The notes under the pieces: model-generated | Database searches by the model: none | Told to the model about the DNA's origin: nothing | The model's input: the letters and a program-made list of their open reading frames with translations, nothing else | Part shown: piece by piece, positions 34,136 through 42,005 of the stretch | How positions within the stretch are numbered: the first letter of the stretch is position 1 | How the letters are laid out: each line of letters begins with the position of its first letter | Program-made: the position numbers and the translations under genes | Assembly (NCBI GenBank): GCA_003725585.1 | Contig: RJMB01000011.1 | Location: 1 to 64,000, forward strand | Origin: Halostreptopolyspora alba | GTDB taxonomy: Bacteria > Actinomycetota > Actinomycetes > Streptosporangiales > Streptosporangiaceae | Length of the DNA stretch: 64,000 nt | Direction of reading: 5' to 3'

Positions 34136-34364
34136 GTCGTGTGGACCTCACGCCGGAAACGGCGATGTGTGGTGAACATTCGGTTGTGCGGCCGAGTCGG
34201 GCGCGGCGGTGGGTCGGATCACCCCGCGGCCACGAGGGGGCCTGTCCACGGAACCGTAATAACCGGTGCTCCACCACACGGTCAACCGGGTTCCGGGTAC
34301 CGACCTCGGGTTCGGCTGTGTGCTCGGTGTCCAAGGGGCGGCCTACGTGAGAGAGCGCTCCGGC

Positions 34365-34925
34365 TCAGGTGTGCTCGGAAACCAGGACCGCCCGGGTTCC
34401 GGGTTCCAGCGCCTGGAACACGTGGGGTACGTCACCCGGGTAGGCCACATAGTCGCCCGGGGCGAGTTCGACCGGTTCACCGGCCGTTCCCACGAGTGCA
34501 CGGCCCACGCTGAGCACGACGTGCTCGGTGACACCGGGCATGTGCGCGTCCGACTCCCGTGCCGGCCCCGGTTCGGCCGTGATGCGGTAGATGTCCCGCC
34601 GCGCGTTCGGGGGGCAGGCGGCCACCAGGACGGCCTGGTAGTCGGCCTCGGCGGCGTGGAGTATGGGTCCCTCGTCGACGCGGATCACCTGGGTCTGGGG
34701 GCGTTGTGGCCCCAGGAGCCGGGCGGGGGGGATGTCGAGGGCCACCGCCAGGGCCCACAGTGTCTCCAGGCTGGGGTTGCCGGTGCCCGACTCCAGTTGG
34801 GAGAGCGTGGACTTCGCGACGCCGGCCTTGCGGGCGAGCTCGGTGAGTGTCACTCCCGTCCGGCTGCGCTCTCGCCGCAGCGCACTCGCGATGGCGTCGA
34901 GTGGAGCCCTGCCGTCCTGCACCAC
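34365..34925 (-). CDS. XRE-family regulator with C-terminal cupin domain
   Basis: About 186 residues. The helix-turn-helix (GVTLTELARKAGVAKSTLSQ, then LESGTGNPSLETLWALA) occupies about residues 20-75. A single-domain cupin follows (VELAPGDYVAYPGDVPHVFQ near the end). This class usually represses a neighbouring transporter or amino-acid gene and senses a small ligand through the cupin. GTG 34925 (or 34922) after GGAGCGAAT is chosen; upstream in-frame codons would run through the operator region. It is divergent from azlCD and presumably regulates it together with itself. Confidence 0.83.
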   Translation of the reverse strand: MVQDGRAPLDAIASALRRERSRTGVTLTELARKAGVAKSTLSQLESGTGNPSLETLWALAVALDIPPARLLGPQRPQTQVIRVDEGPILHAAEADYQAVLVAACPPNARRDIYRITAEPGPARESDAHMPGVTEHVVLSVGRALVGTAGEPVELAPGDYVAYPGDVPHVFQALEPGTRAVLVSEHT

Positions 34926-34934
34926 ATTCGCTCC

Positions 34935-34990
34935 AATGAACACAAGTTCGGTTTGACGAACGAATCCTGCTTTGTTCATTATAGAGGTCG
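34935..34990. promoter_or_regulatory. divergent operator/promoter of xre-cupin and azlCD
   Basis: AATGAACA (34935-34942) and TGTTCATT (34973-34980) form an 8-bp inverted repeat around a second one, GTTCG-N6-CGAAC (34946-34961). TTGACG (34953) and CATTAT (34977) with an 18-base spacer would start transcription close to the azlC GTG at 34,990, giving a leaderless message. The inner inverted repeat overlaps the -35 box. Confidence 0.5.
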
Positions 34991-35664
34991 TGCGTACGTT
35001 ATGGCGAACACTGGACCGTGCCCTGCTGCGCACCATCGCGCTGGTGTGCCTCGCGGTCGGTGTGGTCGGCGTGTCCTACGGCGCTACCGCCGTCACTTCG
35101 GGATTCCCCGTCTGGTTCCCCGTCCTGGTGGGGGTGCTGGTACTGGCCGGATCCTCGGAGTTCCTGTTCGTCGGCATCCTCGCGGCCGGGGGGAGTCCGG
35201 TCTCGGCGGTGGCCGCCGGGGTCCTGGTCAACGCGCGTCACCTGCCGTTCGGTCTGGCGGTCGCCGACGTGCTCGGACGTGGGTGGCGGCGCCTGCTCGG
35301 CAGCCACCTGATGAACGACGAGAGCGTCGTCCTCGCGCTCGGCGAGCGCGAACCGCGGCGCCAGCGGGCCGCCTACTGGGCGTGTGGCCTGGGAGTCCTG
35401 GTGTTCTGGCCCGCCGGAGCCCTTCTGGGTGCCCTCGCCGGAACAGCCATCACCGATCCCGACGCCTTCGGACTGGACGCCATGTTCCCGGCCGTGCTGC
35501 TGGCGCTGGTGCTGCCGTCGCTGCGGTCCCGGGAAACCCGGCGCGCCGCGCTTGTCGGAACCGCCGTCGCGCTGGCGACGTCCCCGATCCTGCCCGCGGG
35601 GCTTCCCGTGCTGCTGTCCCTGGTGGGCCTGCTCGCTACCGTAGGTAACACGGAGGAACGGTGA
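34990..35664 (+). CDS. azlC: AzlC-family branched-chain amino acid exporter, large subunit
   Basis: 224 residues, about 5-7 hydrophobic helices. Typical AzlC features are YGATAVTSGFPVWFPVLV, LAGSSEFLFVGILAAGG, VLVNARHLPFGLAVAD and HLMNDESVVLA. With AzlD it forms an exporter for branched-chain amino acids or analogues such as azaleucine. Start GTG 34990 removes a poor upstream extension; TTG 34972 is an alternative. Its stop overlaps azlD by four bases (GTGA). Confidence 0.87.
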   Translation: MRTLWRTLDRALLRTIALVCLAVGVVGVSYGATAVTSGFPVWFPVLVGVLVLAGSSEFLFVGILAAGGSPVSAVAAGVLVNARHLPFGLAVADVLGRGWRRLLGSHLMNDESVVLALGEREPRRQRAAYWACGLGVLVFWPAGALLGALAGTAITDPDAFGLDAMFPAVLLALVLPSLRSRETRRAALVGTAVALATSPILPAGLPVLLSLVGLLATVGNTEER

Positions 35665-35984
35665 ACGACCCACTCGTACTGGCAGCAGCGGTCGCCGTGC
35701 TCGCCGGGGCGACGTTCGCCCTCCGGGCCGCCGGGCCGCTGCTGAGATCCCGCGTCACCGTCCCCGCCCGGCTGGAGCGGCTGATGGAGACGTCCGCCGC
35801 CGTGCTCCTCGTCGCGGTGGTGGCAACCACCGCGCTGACCGAGGACCAGGGTTTCGCGGGCGTCGCGCGCCCAGCGGGGGTACTGGCCGGCGGGGTACTG
35901 GCCTGGCGCGGTGCGCCGTTCGCCGTGGTCGTCCTCACGGCCGCCGGCATCGCCGCCGGACTGCGCCTGCTCGGCGTTCCCTGA
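35661..35984 (+). CDS. azlD: AzlD-family exporter small subunit
   Basis: 107 residues, four hydrophobic segments, with TFALRAAGPLL and RLERLMETSAAVLLVAVVAT as in AzlD proteins. GTG 35661 overlaps the azlC stop. It works with AzlC as the small subunit. Confidence 0.86.
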   Translation: MNDPLVLAAAVAVLAGATFALRAAGPLLRSRVTVPARLERLMETSAAVLLVAVVATTALTEDQGFAGVARPAGVLAGGVLAWRGAPFAVVVLTAAGIAAGLRLLGVP

Positions 35985-36295
35985 GCCGATCCGGCGCGCG
36001 CCACGGACACGCCGCGTTCCCGCGGCGAACCACGTCGGCGTCCGGACCTCCGGCTCGCCGCCCGCGGAGTGCCGTACGCCGCCCGTTCGTGGGGCCACGC
36101 CCACCCCTGGGTAATCGCGGTGGTCTCCGAGCGTCGGGTGGTGCGGTTCCGGTCCGACGCGGGTGTTGGCCCGCGCCGGACCGGGGCTGGCTCCCCCGGA
36201 CCCTTACCCGTATCGCGCATGGCCGTTCGGCGCGACGTGGCACGGTGTCCCGGCGTGGCGGGTACGCTTTTCCCTGCTGTCCCAGGAGGTCGCGC
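35985..36295. other. intergenic stretch between azlD and the hydrolase gene
   Basis: 311 bases, no supported gene. It should hold the hydrolase promoter; no clear terminator was recognised. Confidence 0.35.
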
Positions 36296-37063
36296 ATGAC
36301 CCTTGTACCGCTGCAGCACCGGTTCGATGGCCCCCAGCACGCCCCGACCGTCCTGCTCGTGCCCGAGTTCGGGGCGAAGTGGTCGATGTGGGAACCGCAG
36401 ATGCCGGAACTCACCCGCACCAGCCGGGTGCTGCGGATCAACCACCGGGGACACGGAACCTCCCCGGCACCCGAAGGCGCGTACACGGTGGCCGAGCTGG
36501 GGGAGGACATCCTGGCCCTGCTCGAACGGCTCGGGCTGGATCGGCTGTCCATCGTGGGGTTCGGCCTGGGGGGCATGCTGGCCACCTGGATCGCCTCGAC
36601 CTCCCCCGACCGGGTCAACCGGATCGCGCTGGTGGCCGCCGCCCCCTGTACCCCCATCGCCCACCACTGGCGAGACATCGGGGCCCGGGCCCGTGAGGGC
36701 GGCATGACCTCGGTGTCCTCCGAGGTGACCACCTCCTGGTTCACGCCCCCGTGGGCCGACGAGCGTCCCGACATCGTGGTGCGCATGGTCGAGGAGTTCG
36801 AGGCGGTGGAGCCCGCCGGCTACTCCGGGTGCTGCGACGCCGTCGCCGACCACGACCAGCGGGGCGCACTGGCGCGGGTGCGCGCCCCCGCCGTCGTCGT
36901 CTCCGCGGCGCACGACCCCCTCGTGCCGCCGAGCCACGGTCGGCAGTTGGCCAACGGAATCCCGGGAGCGCGGTTCGAGGTGGTCTCCGGGGCCGCGCAC
37001 ATGATGGGGATCGAACGCCCCGACCGGGTGAACGAACTTCTCATGGGTCACGTGGCCCGGTGA
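36296..37063 (+). CDS. alpha/beta-hydrolase-fold protein lacking the nucleophile
   Basis: 255 residues resembling 3-oxoadipate enol-lactonases and haloperoxidase-like hydrolases (LRINHRGHGTSPAPEGAYTV; AAHDPLVPPSHGRQLA; SGAAHMMGIERPDRVNEL). The elbow that should read G-x-S-x-G is G88-F-G90-L-G92: residue 90 is Gly (GGC at 36563-36565) where a Ser (AGC) is expected. The Asp and His of the triad appear present. It is thus either inactive, uses other chemistry, or is a binding protein. ATG 36296 follows AGGAGGTCGCGC. It stands alone upstream of the crcB pair. Confidence 0.82.
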   Translation: MTLVPLQHRFDGPQHAPTVLLVPEFGAKWSMWEPQMPELTRTSRVLRINHRGHGTSPAPEGAYTVAELGEDILALLERLGLDRLSIVGFGLGGMLATWIASTSPDRVNRIALVAAAPCTPIAHHWRDIGARAREGGMTSVSSEVTTSWFTPPWADERPDIVVRMVEEFEAVEPAGYSGCCDAVADHDQRGALARVRAPAVVVSAAHDPLVPPSHGRQLANGIPGARFEVVSGAAHMMGIERPDRVNELLMGHVAR

Positions 37064-37196
37064 GCCTCGGCCGCGGTGGACGGCTATGCTCGTTACCGGC
37101 GGTGGGGCCCGCCAGCCCGCCCGGAGCGGGGAACCGCGGCGTGGACGCCGCCAACGGTCCCTGTCAGCAGGAATCCGATGCTGATGGGAGTTCACC

Positions 37197-37700
37197 GTGC
37201 CGGGTGACGAAACCGGGCCGAGTCCGGGCGGCCCCGATATCGACGCGCACGTGCCACGCCGGGGCGGGGAGTGGTCCGGCGCTCCCTGGGCGGTGCCGCT
37301 CGCCGTCTCGCTCGGCGGCGCGGCCGGCGCTCTCGCCCGGTACGCGGTCGGGGCCGCCGTTCCCCACGAGTCCGGAACGTTCGCCTGGGCGACCCTTCTG
37401 GTCAACGTGTCGGGCAGCTTCCTCATCGGCGTCCTGATGGTCCTGGTCACCGATGTTTGGCCGGGGCGCCGGCTGCTGCGCCCCTTCTTCGGGGTCGGTG
37501 CGCTCGGCGGGTACACCACGTTCGCCACACACATCGACGACGTCCAGCGCATGCTGCTCTCCGGTGCCGCCGGCCCGGCGCTGGCCCACCTCGCCGGTAC
37601 GGTGGTCGGCGCCCTCCTGGCGGTGTGGGCTGGGGTCCGTGTGGCCGGGGCGGTGTTCCGCGCCCGCGTGCCCGGTAGTGGTGCGCGGAGGGCGTCATGA
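37197..37700 (+). CDS. crcB: CrcB/Fluc fluoride channel subunit 1
   Basis: 167 residues, four helices, with VSLGGAAGALARYAVG, NVSGSFLIGVLMVL and GVGALGGYTTFATH, the last being the Fluc pore/sodium motif. The N-terminal 30 residues are polar and longer than usual. It overlaps the second crcB by four bases. Tandem genes usually encode a heterodimeric fluoride channel. GTG 37197 has GGGAG seven bases upstream. Confidence 0.9.
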   Translation: MPGDETGPSPGGPDIDAHVPRRGGEWSGAPWAVPLAVSLGGAAGALARYAVGAAVPHESGTFAWATLLVNVSGSFLIGVLMVLVTDVWPGRRLLRPFFGVGALGGYTTFATHIDDVQRMLLSGAAGPALAHLAGTVVGALLAVWAGVRVAGAVFRARVPGSGARRAS

Positions 37701-38059
37701 CGGTGCTGATGGTGGCGCTCGGCGCCGCGGTCGGCGCCCCCCTGCGCTATTTCGTGGACCGGTTCGTGCGGGTCCGGCACGCTTCGGTGTTCCCGTGGGG
37801 GACCCACGCGGCCAACGCCACGGCGTGCCTGCTCATGGGGGGCGTGTCGGGGCTGGCGCTGCCCGGCTGGGTGGAGTCCCTGCTGGTTACCGGTTTTCTC
37901 GGGGCGCTGTCGACCTACTCGACGTTCGGCTACGAGACGTTCCGGCTGCTGGAGGACGGCGACCGGTTCCTGGCGTTCGCCAACGTCGCGGCCTCGGTCG
38001 CGGCCGGGTTGGGTGCCCTCCTCATCGGTGCGGCACTCGCGCGGGCGTCGCCGTTGTAG
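37697..38059 (+). CDS. crcB: CrcB/Fluc fluoride channel subunit 2
   Basis: 120 residues, four helices, with ALGAAVGAPLRYFVDRFV, ANATACLLMGG and the motif GFLGALSTYSTFGYETFRLL. The conserved Asn of the pore is present. ATG 37697 overlaps the stop of the first crcB. Together they should export fluoride passively. Confidence 0.9.
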   Translation: MTVLMVALGAAVGAPLRYFVDRFVRVRHASVFPWGTHAANATACLLMGGVSGLALPGWVESLLVTGFLGALSTYSTFGYETFRLLEDGDRFLAFANVAASVAAGLGALLIGAALARASPL

Positions 38060-38061
38060 CC

Positions 38062-38457
38062 CTACGTTTCGAGTGGGCGGTTGACCTCCAGAAGGTAGCC
38101 ATCGGGGTCACGGAAATGCGCGGCGCGGATCCCCCAGACGGGCCGGTCCTGGGGTGGCGACACCTGGGGAGCACCGGCGGTGACCAGTTCGGCGGCGCTG
38201 GCGTCGACGTCGTCGACCTCGAAGATGACCGAGACACGGTCCTGGCCTGGCAGTGCGGCGTCTCGCCCGGTAGTGCCGAGTGCCTCGGCCATCGCCTCGC
38301 GCTCGTTGAGCGCCAGTCGGGTTGGGGAGCCGACGTCGAACTCGGCGTAGCGCGTACTCTCCGCGCCCCACAACACCGGAAACCTCATGACGTCACGGTA
38401 GAAGCGGAAACTGGAGGCGTAATCCTCGACCAGCAGGCGGATGTAACTGCAGCGCAC
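38062..38457 (-). CDS. VOC-family (glyoxalase-like) protein
   Basis: 131 residues with two beta-alpha-beta-beta-beta modules: VEDYASSFRFYRDVMRFPVL, YAEFDVGSPTRLALNERE, VIFEVDDVDASAAEL and HFRDPDGYLLEVNRPLE. The Glu near the C-terminus is a typical metal ligand, but the reaction is unknown. Start GTG 38457 follows AAAGGAG by 7 bases. It converges with crcB, with only 2 bases between stops. Confidence 0.85.
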   Translation of the reverse strand: MRCSYIRLLVEDYASSFRFYRDVMRFPVLWGAESTRYAEFDVGSPTRLALNEREAMAEALGTTGRDAALPGQDRVSVIFEVDDVDASAAELVTAGAPQVSPPQDRPVWGIRAAHFRDPDGYLLEVNRPLET

Positions 38458-38632
38458 GACCGAACTCCTTTGGTTTTGTGGTTCGCCTTTCGCGACATCC
38501 TCGCCTGTGGTGGTGACAGTTCTCCGTCCCCGGGAGGCGCGCTCACCAGCGTTATCGCACAACTTAGCCAAAATGTAGTACTTGTGCTATAAACGGGGGC
38601 GTGCTGGGAGAACGAGGAGAAGGGTGACACCA

Positions 38633-39598
38633 ATGACGATCCAGGCGGCCCGTGACCCTGGGGCGCCGTCCGACAGCGACGCGGAAGCGGCCGTGCTCGA
38701 CGTGCGTGAGCTGCGCATGCGTTACGGCACCACCGACGTCCTCGACGGGGTCACCTTCACCGTGTCCAGGGGCGAGGTGGTCACCCTCCTCGGGCCGAAC
38801 GGGGCCGGCAAGACCACCACCGTCGAGATCCTCGAAGGGTTCCGGGCGCGTTCGGCCGGACACGTCCGGGTTCTCGGGGTCGACCCCACCAAGGGGGACG
38901 AACGGTGGCGCGCGCGACTGGGGGTCGTGCTGCAGTCGTGGCGTGACCACGCCAAGTGGCGTGTCAGGGAGTTGCTCGCGCACCTGGCGAGGTACTACGT
39001 GCCCTACGCGGAACCGGGCGAGCGGAAACCGCGCGATGTCGACGAGCTGCTGGACCTCGTCGGGTTGGCCGGAAACGCCCGCACGAGGGTGTCCATGCTC
39101 TCGGGTGGTCAGCGGCGCCGACTGGACGTCGCGGTGGGGATCGTCGGTGCTCCGGAGTTGCTGTTCCTCGACGAGCCCACCGCAGGGTTCGACCCGGAGG
39201 CGCGCCGAGAGTTCCACGACCTGGTGCACAGGCTGGCCGACGAGGACACCACCATCCTGCTGACCACCCACGACCTGGACGAGGCGGAGAAGCTGTCCGA
39301 CCGGACCCTGATCCTGGCCGGCGGGCGGATCATCGCCGACGGCTCCGCCGACGAGCTGGCCCGCCGCGTCTCCGCCGAGGCCGAAGTGCGCTGGACCCAG
39401 AACGGCCAGCGGCACGTGCACACCACGAGTGACGCCACCGGCTACGTCCGGGAGCTGCTCACCCACAACGTCGAGGACGTCGCCGAACTGGAGGTGCGGC
39501 GGGCCAGCCTGGAGGACGCCTACATGGCGCTGGTCCGGGAGTTCGAGGCGGGCCGCGCGGACGCGGCGGTCCGGGAGTTCGAGGAGGCGTCACTGTGA
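38633..39598 (+). CDS. ABC transporter ATP-binding protein (ABC-2 exporter)
   Basis: 321 residues: Walker A GPNGAGKTTT, signature LSGGQRRRLDV, Walker B ELLFLDEPTAGFDP and switch TTHDLDEAE. It has a C-terminal extension typical of drug- or lipid-exporting ABC-2 ATPases (DrrA type). ATG 38633 follows a GGAGAAGGGTG-like site. It overlaps the permease gene by four bases and heads a three-gene operon with a permease and an XRE regulator. Confidence 0.92.
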   Translation: MTIQAARDPGAPSDSDAEAAVLDVRELRMRYGTTDVLDGVTFTVSRGEVVTLLGPNGAGKTTTVEILEGFRARSAGHVRVLGVDPTKGDERWRARLGVVLQSWRDHAKWRVRELLAHLARYYVPYAEPGERKPRDVDELLDLVGLAGNARTRVSMLSGGQRRRLDVAVGIVGAPELLFLDEPTAGFDPEARREFHDLVHRLADEDTTILLTTHDLDEAEKLSDRTLILAGGRIIADGSADELARRVSAEAEVRWTQNGQRHVHTTSDATGYVRELLTHNVEDVAELEVRRASLEDAYMALVREFEAGRADAAVREFEEASL

Positions 39599-40443
39599 AC
39601 CCGAAACCGTACGCGCTCCGTGTCGGGTTCCTCCGTGGCGGGATCGAACTCCGTCAGACCTTCACCAACCTCCAGGACCTGTGGAGCCACGTGTTCACCC
39701 CGGTGGTGATGCTGGTGGTGCTGGCCTTCATGCGGGACAGCACGGTTCCGGGAACCGATTTCTCGATGGGGGTGATGGCGCTTCCCAGCATCCTGGGAAT
39801 GTTCGTCGCGTTCGGAATGGTCACAGCGGCGAACTCGCTACTCATCGAGCGCGAGGACGGCACCCTGCTCCGCGCCAAGGCGGTCCCGGACGGAATGCTG
39901 GGGTACCTGGTCGGAAAGCTCGTCACCGTGAGCGGGATGACCCTGGTGAGCCTGCTGGCGTTCCTTCTACCCGCCCTGTTCCTGGTCGACGGCGTGGCCG
40001 TGGGTGATCTGGGCACGTGGCTGGAGTTCACGGCGGTCTTCGTGTTCGGGCTGCTGGCCGTGCTACCGATCGGCGCGGTGATCGGGTCGCTGTTCTCCAA
40101 CCCACGCAACATGGGTTTCGTGATGCTGCCCGTGATGGGGCTGATCGGGATCTCGGGGATCTTCTACCCGATCACTCAGCTGCCGATGTTCCTACAGTGG
40201 ATCGCACAGGTTTTCCCGATCTACTGGCTGGGGCTGGGCATGCGCGCGGCCCTGCTGCCGGACGCGATGGCCACGGTGGAGATCGGCGAGTCCTGGCGAC
40301 ACCTGGAGACCGTCGGGGTCCTCGGGGTGTGGATCGCCGCGGGACTCGTCGTCGCCCCCGTCGTGCTGCGCCGGATGGCCCGGCGCGAGTCCGGTTCCGC
40401 GGTGCAGGCCCGCAAGGAGAAGGCGATCCAGAGAGTCGCATGA
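39595..40443 (+). CDS. ABC-2 type transporter permease
   Basis: 282 residues, six helices (first LWSHVFTPVVMLVVLAFM), with the ABC-2 style VTAANSLLIEREDGTLLRAK and GLIGISGIFYPITQLP. It pairs with the upstream ATPase. The substrate is unknown. GTG 39595 overlaps the ATPase stop, and its own stop overlaps the XRE start (ATGA). Confidence 0.9.
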   Translation: MNPKPYALRVGFLRGGIELRQTFTNLQDLWSHVFTPVVMLVVLAFMRDSTVPGTDFSMGVMALPSILGMFVAFGMVTAANSLLIEREDGTLLRAKAVPDGMLGYLVGKLVTVSGMTLVSLLAFLLPALFLVDGVAVGDLGTWLEFTAVFVFGLLAVLPIGAVIGSLFSNPRNMGFVMLPVMGLIGISGIFYPITQLPMFLQWIAQVFPIYWLGLGMRAALLPDAMATVEIGESWRHLETVGVLGVWIAAGLVVAPVVLRRMARRESGSAVQARKEKAIQRVA

Positions 40444-40724
40444 GTGAGAACGGTCCGACCACCTCGCGGGCGCGTTCCGGCGCCTCCGGCGAGCGGATCT
40501 ACAACCGCATCGCCGTGCTGCGCACGGAACGCGGCATCTCCCGCCGGCAGCTCGCGGACGCGCTCGGGGTGCACTACCAGACCGTGGGCTACCTGGAGCG
40601 GGGCGAGTACAGCCCGAGCCTGCACCTGGCGCTGCGGATCGCCCAGTACTTCGAGGTCCCGGTGGAGGTGGTGTTCTCGACGTCCCCGTTCCCCCGGATC
40701 GGCGGTGGGGGCGGCGCGGAGTGA
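40440..40724 (+). CDS. small XRE regulator of the ABC operon
   Basis: 94 residues, one helix-turn-helix: IYNRIAVLRTERGISRRQLA, DALGVHYQTVGYLERGEYSP, SLHLALRIAQYFEVPVEVVF. It resembles the YozG-like small XRE proteins often co-transcribed with ABC exporters. Position as last gene with four-base overlap suggests autoregulation of the operon. Confidence 0.88.
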   Translation: MSENGPTTSRARSGASGERIYNRIAVLRTERGISRRQLADALGVHYQTVGYLERGEYSPSLHLALRIAQYFEVPVEVVFSTSPFPRIGGGGGAE

Positions 40725-40767
40725 CCCCGTCGGGTGACGGCCGACCGCGCGGGATCGCGGCACGGCC

Positions 40768-41412
40768 TCACCAGATATCCGGACCCGCCCAGCCGTAGGT
40801 GTCGCGTTCGCGTACCTCGGCCAGTTCCTCCTCGGAGAGGACGCGTGGTTCGCCGAGGGCGCGGGCGCGGATGTAGAGGCCGCACAACCACTCCAGCAGG
40901 CGCGCGTTCTCGAACGCCTGCGGCAGGTCGCCGCCGGTGGCGACACCGCCGTGGTTGGCGAGCAGCGCCGCGCGTTTGCCCTTGAGCGCCTTCAGGGCCT
41001 CGTCGGACAGCTCTCCGGTGCCGTAGGTGGCGTACCGGGTGACGGGGACCGCGCCACCCAGCCGGGCGGCCCCGTGGTGGACGGGGGGCAGTTCGGCCAG
41101 GGTCGCGGCGACCGCGGCGGCTGCCTCGGCGTGCGCGTGCACCACGGCCCGGGATTCGGTGTGCCGGTAGACCGCCATGTGCAGGGTCGTCTCGGCGCCC
41201 GGCGCGCGCCGCCCCTCGAGCACCCGCTCGTCGAGCGAGAGCACGGGACAGTCCGCCGGTTCGAGACGGTCCAGCGCGACGCCTTCGGGGGTGACGACGG
41301 CGAGTTCACCGGAGCGGACGCTGACGGAGCCGCCCTCGCCCATGGCCAGACCGCTGTCGACGAGCCTACGGGCGGTCAGGCAGACATCCCTACGTTCCTG
41401 CTCAAGCAGCAT
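40768..41412 (-). CDS. class II aldolase/adducin family protein
   Basis: 214 residues resembling L-fuculose/ribulose phosphate aldolases: GEGGSVSVRSGELAVVTPEG, VVHAHAEAAAAVA with metal His ligands, and ALLANHGGVATGGDLPQAFE. Zinc-dependent sugar-phosphate aldolase or epimerase activity is expected. ATG 41412. An IdeR-like iron box lies 62 bases upstream. It has no sugar pathway neighbours. Confidence 0.85.
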   Translation of the reverse strand: MLLEQERRDVCLTARRLVDSGLAMGEGGSVSVRSGELAVVTPEGVALDRLEPADCPVLSLDERVLEGRRAPGAETTLHMAVYRHTESRAVVHAHAEAAAAVAATLAELPPVHHGAARLGGAVPVTRYATYGTGELSDEALKALKGKRAALLANHGGVATGGDLPQAFENARLLEWLCGLYIRARALGEPRVLSEEELAEVRERDTYGWAGPDIW

Positions 41413-41473
41413 GGTTCCTCAATCGCCCGAGTGGTTCGGGCACCGGGGGATCGGGGGTTCCGACTCAACCAAG

Positions 41474-41487
41474 TTTAGGCATACCTA
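41474..41487. promoter_or_regulatory. IdeR/DmdR-like iron box
   Basis: TTAGGCATACCTAA followed by CC. By eye 13 of 19 positions match the IdeR/DtxR consensus, including both TTAGG and CCTAACC. It lies between the aldolase start (41412) and the end of the next leftward gene, so the aldolase is the likely target. Confidence 0.55.
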
Positions 41488-41548
41488 ACCGATGTTGGCT
41501 AGAGGGGTGGAGCCCCGTCGGGAACCGGACCGCGCGGGCCGTGTGGGA

Positions 41549-41785
41549 CTATCGTGGCTGCTCGTGGTGCAGACGTTGCCGCACCCAGTACACGTTGAGG
41601 CAGGACGCGACGAAACCGGCCCAGAGGATGATGATCAGCGGGGCGGAGCTGGTCAGCGCCACCGCGAGTACCGCCCCGATCAGCAGCACGCCAGCGCCGA
41701 ACAACGCGAGAACGAGCCGGAACCGTAGCGCGCTGTAGGGCCGCTCGTGGCTTCCCAGCGGCCCCTTCACACGTCCTCTGCGCAT
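41549..41785 (-). CDS. small DUF6343-like membrane protein
   Basis: 78 residues: a basic N-terminus, the segment SHERPYSALRFRLVLALFGA, two helices (LVLALFGAGVLLIGAVLAVA; LIIILWAGFVASCLNVYWV) and a polar end. Typical small actinobacterial membrane protein without known function. ATG 41785 is chosen because GGGAGG lies five bases upstream. Confidence 0.7.
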   Translation of the reverse strand: MRRGRVKGPLGSHERPYSALRFRLVLALFGAGVLLIGAVLAVALTSSAPLIIILWAGFVASCLNVYWVRQRLHHEQPR

Positions 41786-42005
41786 GGCCGCCTCCCGTTC
41801 GTCGGCTACGTTCCCATGGTAGGACGCGGCGTCGCCCCGCCCCGCCGGCAGCCTCGTCCGGGCTGTCCCCACCCCCGGTGAACGTCGTCCCACCGGTGAC
41901 TGCCGCACGTACCAGCGTGGACACCCCAACGGTGTCCAGGGCCGCCGTAGTCGAGCACGAGCGCGGTTGAGGCGGGGCCGACCGCGGGCCGGCCGCCGGG
42001 GTGGG

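Noticed and set aside
37065-37215. Possible fluoride riboswitch before the crcB pair (GGCGGTGGGGCCCGCC near 37,099 and GATGGGAGTTCACC near 37,183).
   Set aside because: The two parts cannot form the required pairing between the GGNGATGG-type loop and the downstream ACTCC strand, and GGGAG is better explained as the ribosome site of the GTG at 37,197.
35636-37807. A 723-codon minus-strand frame opposite azlD, the hydrolase and crcB.
   Set aside because: Arg/Pro/Gly/Ser-rich with no domain, and it is antisense to well-supported genes.
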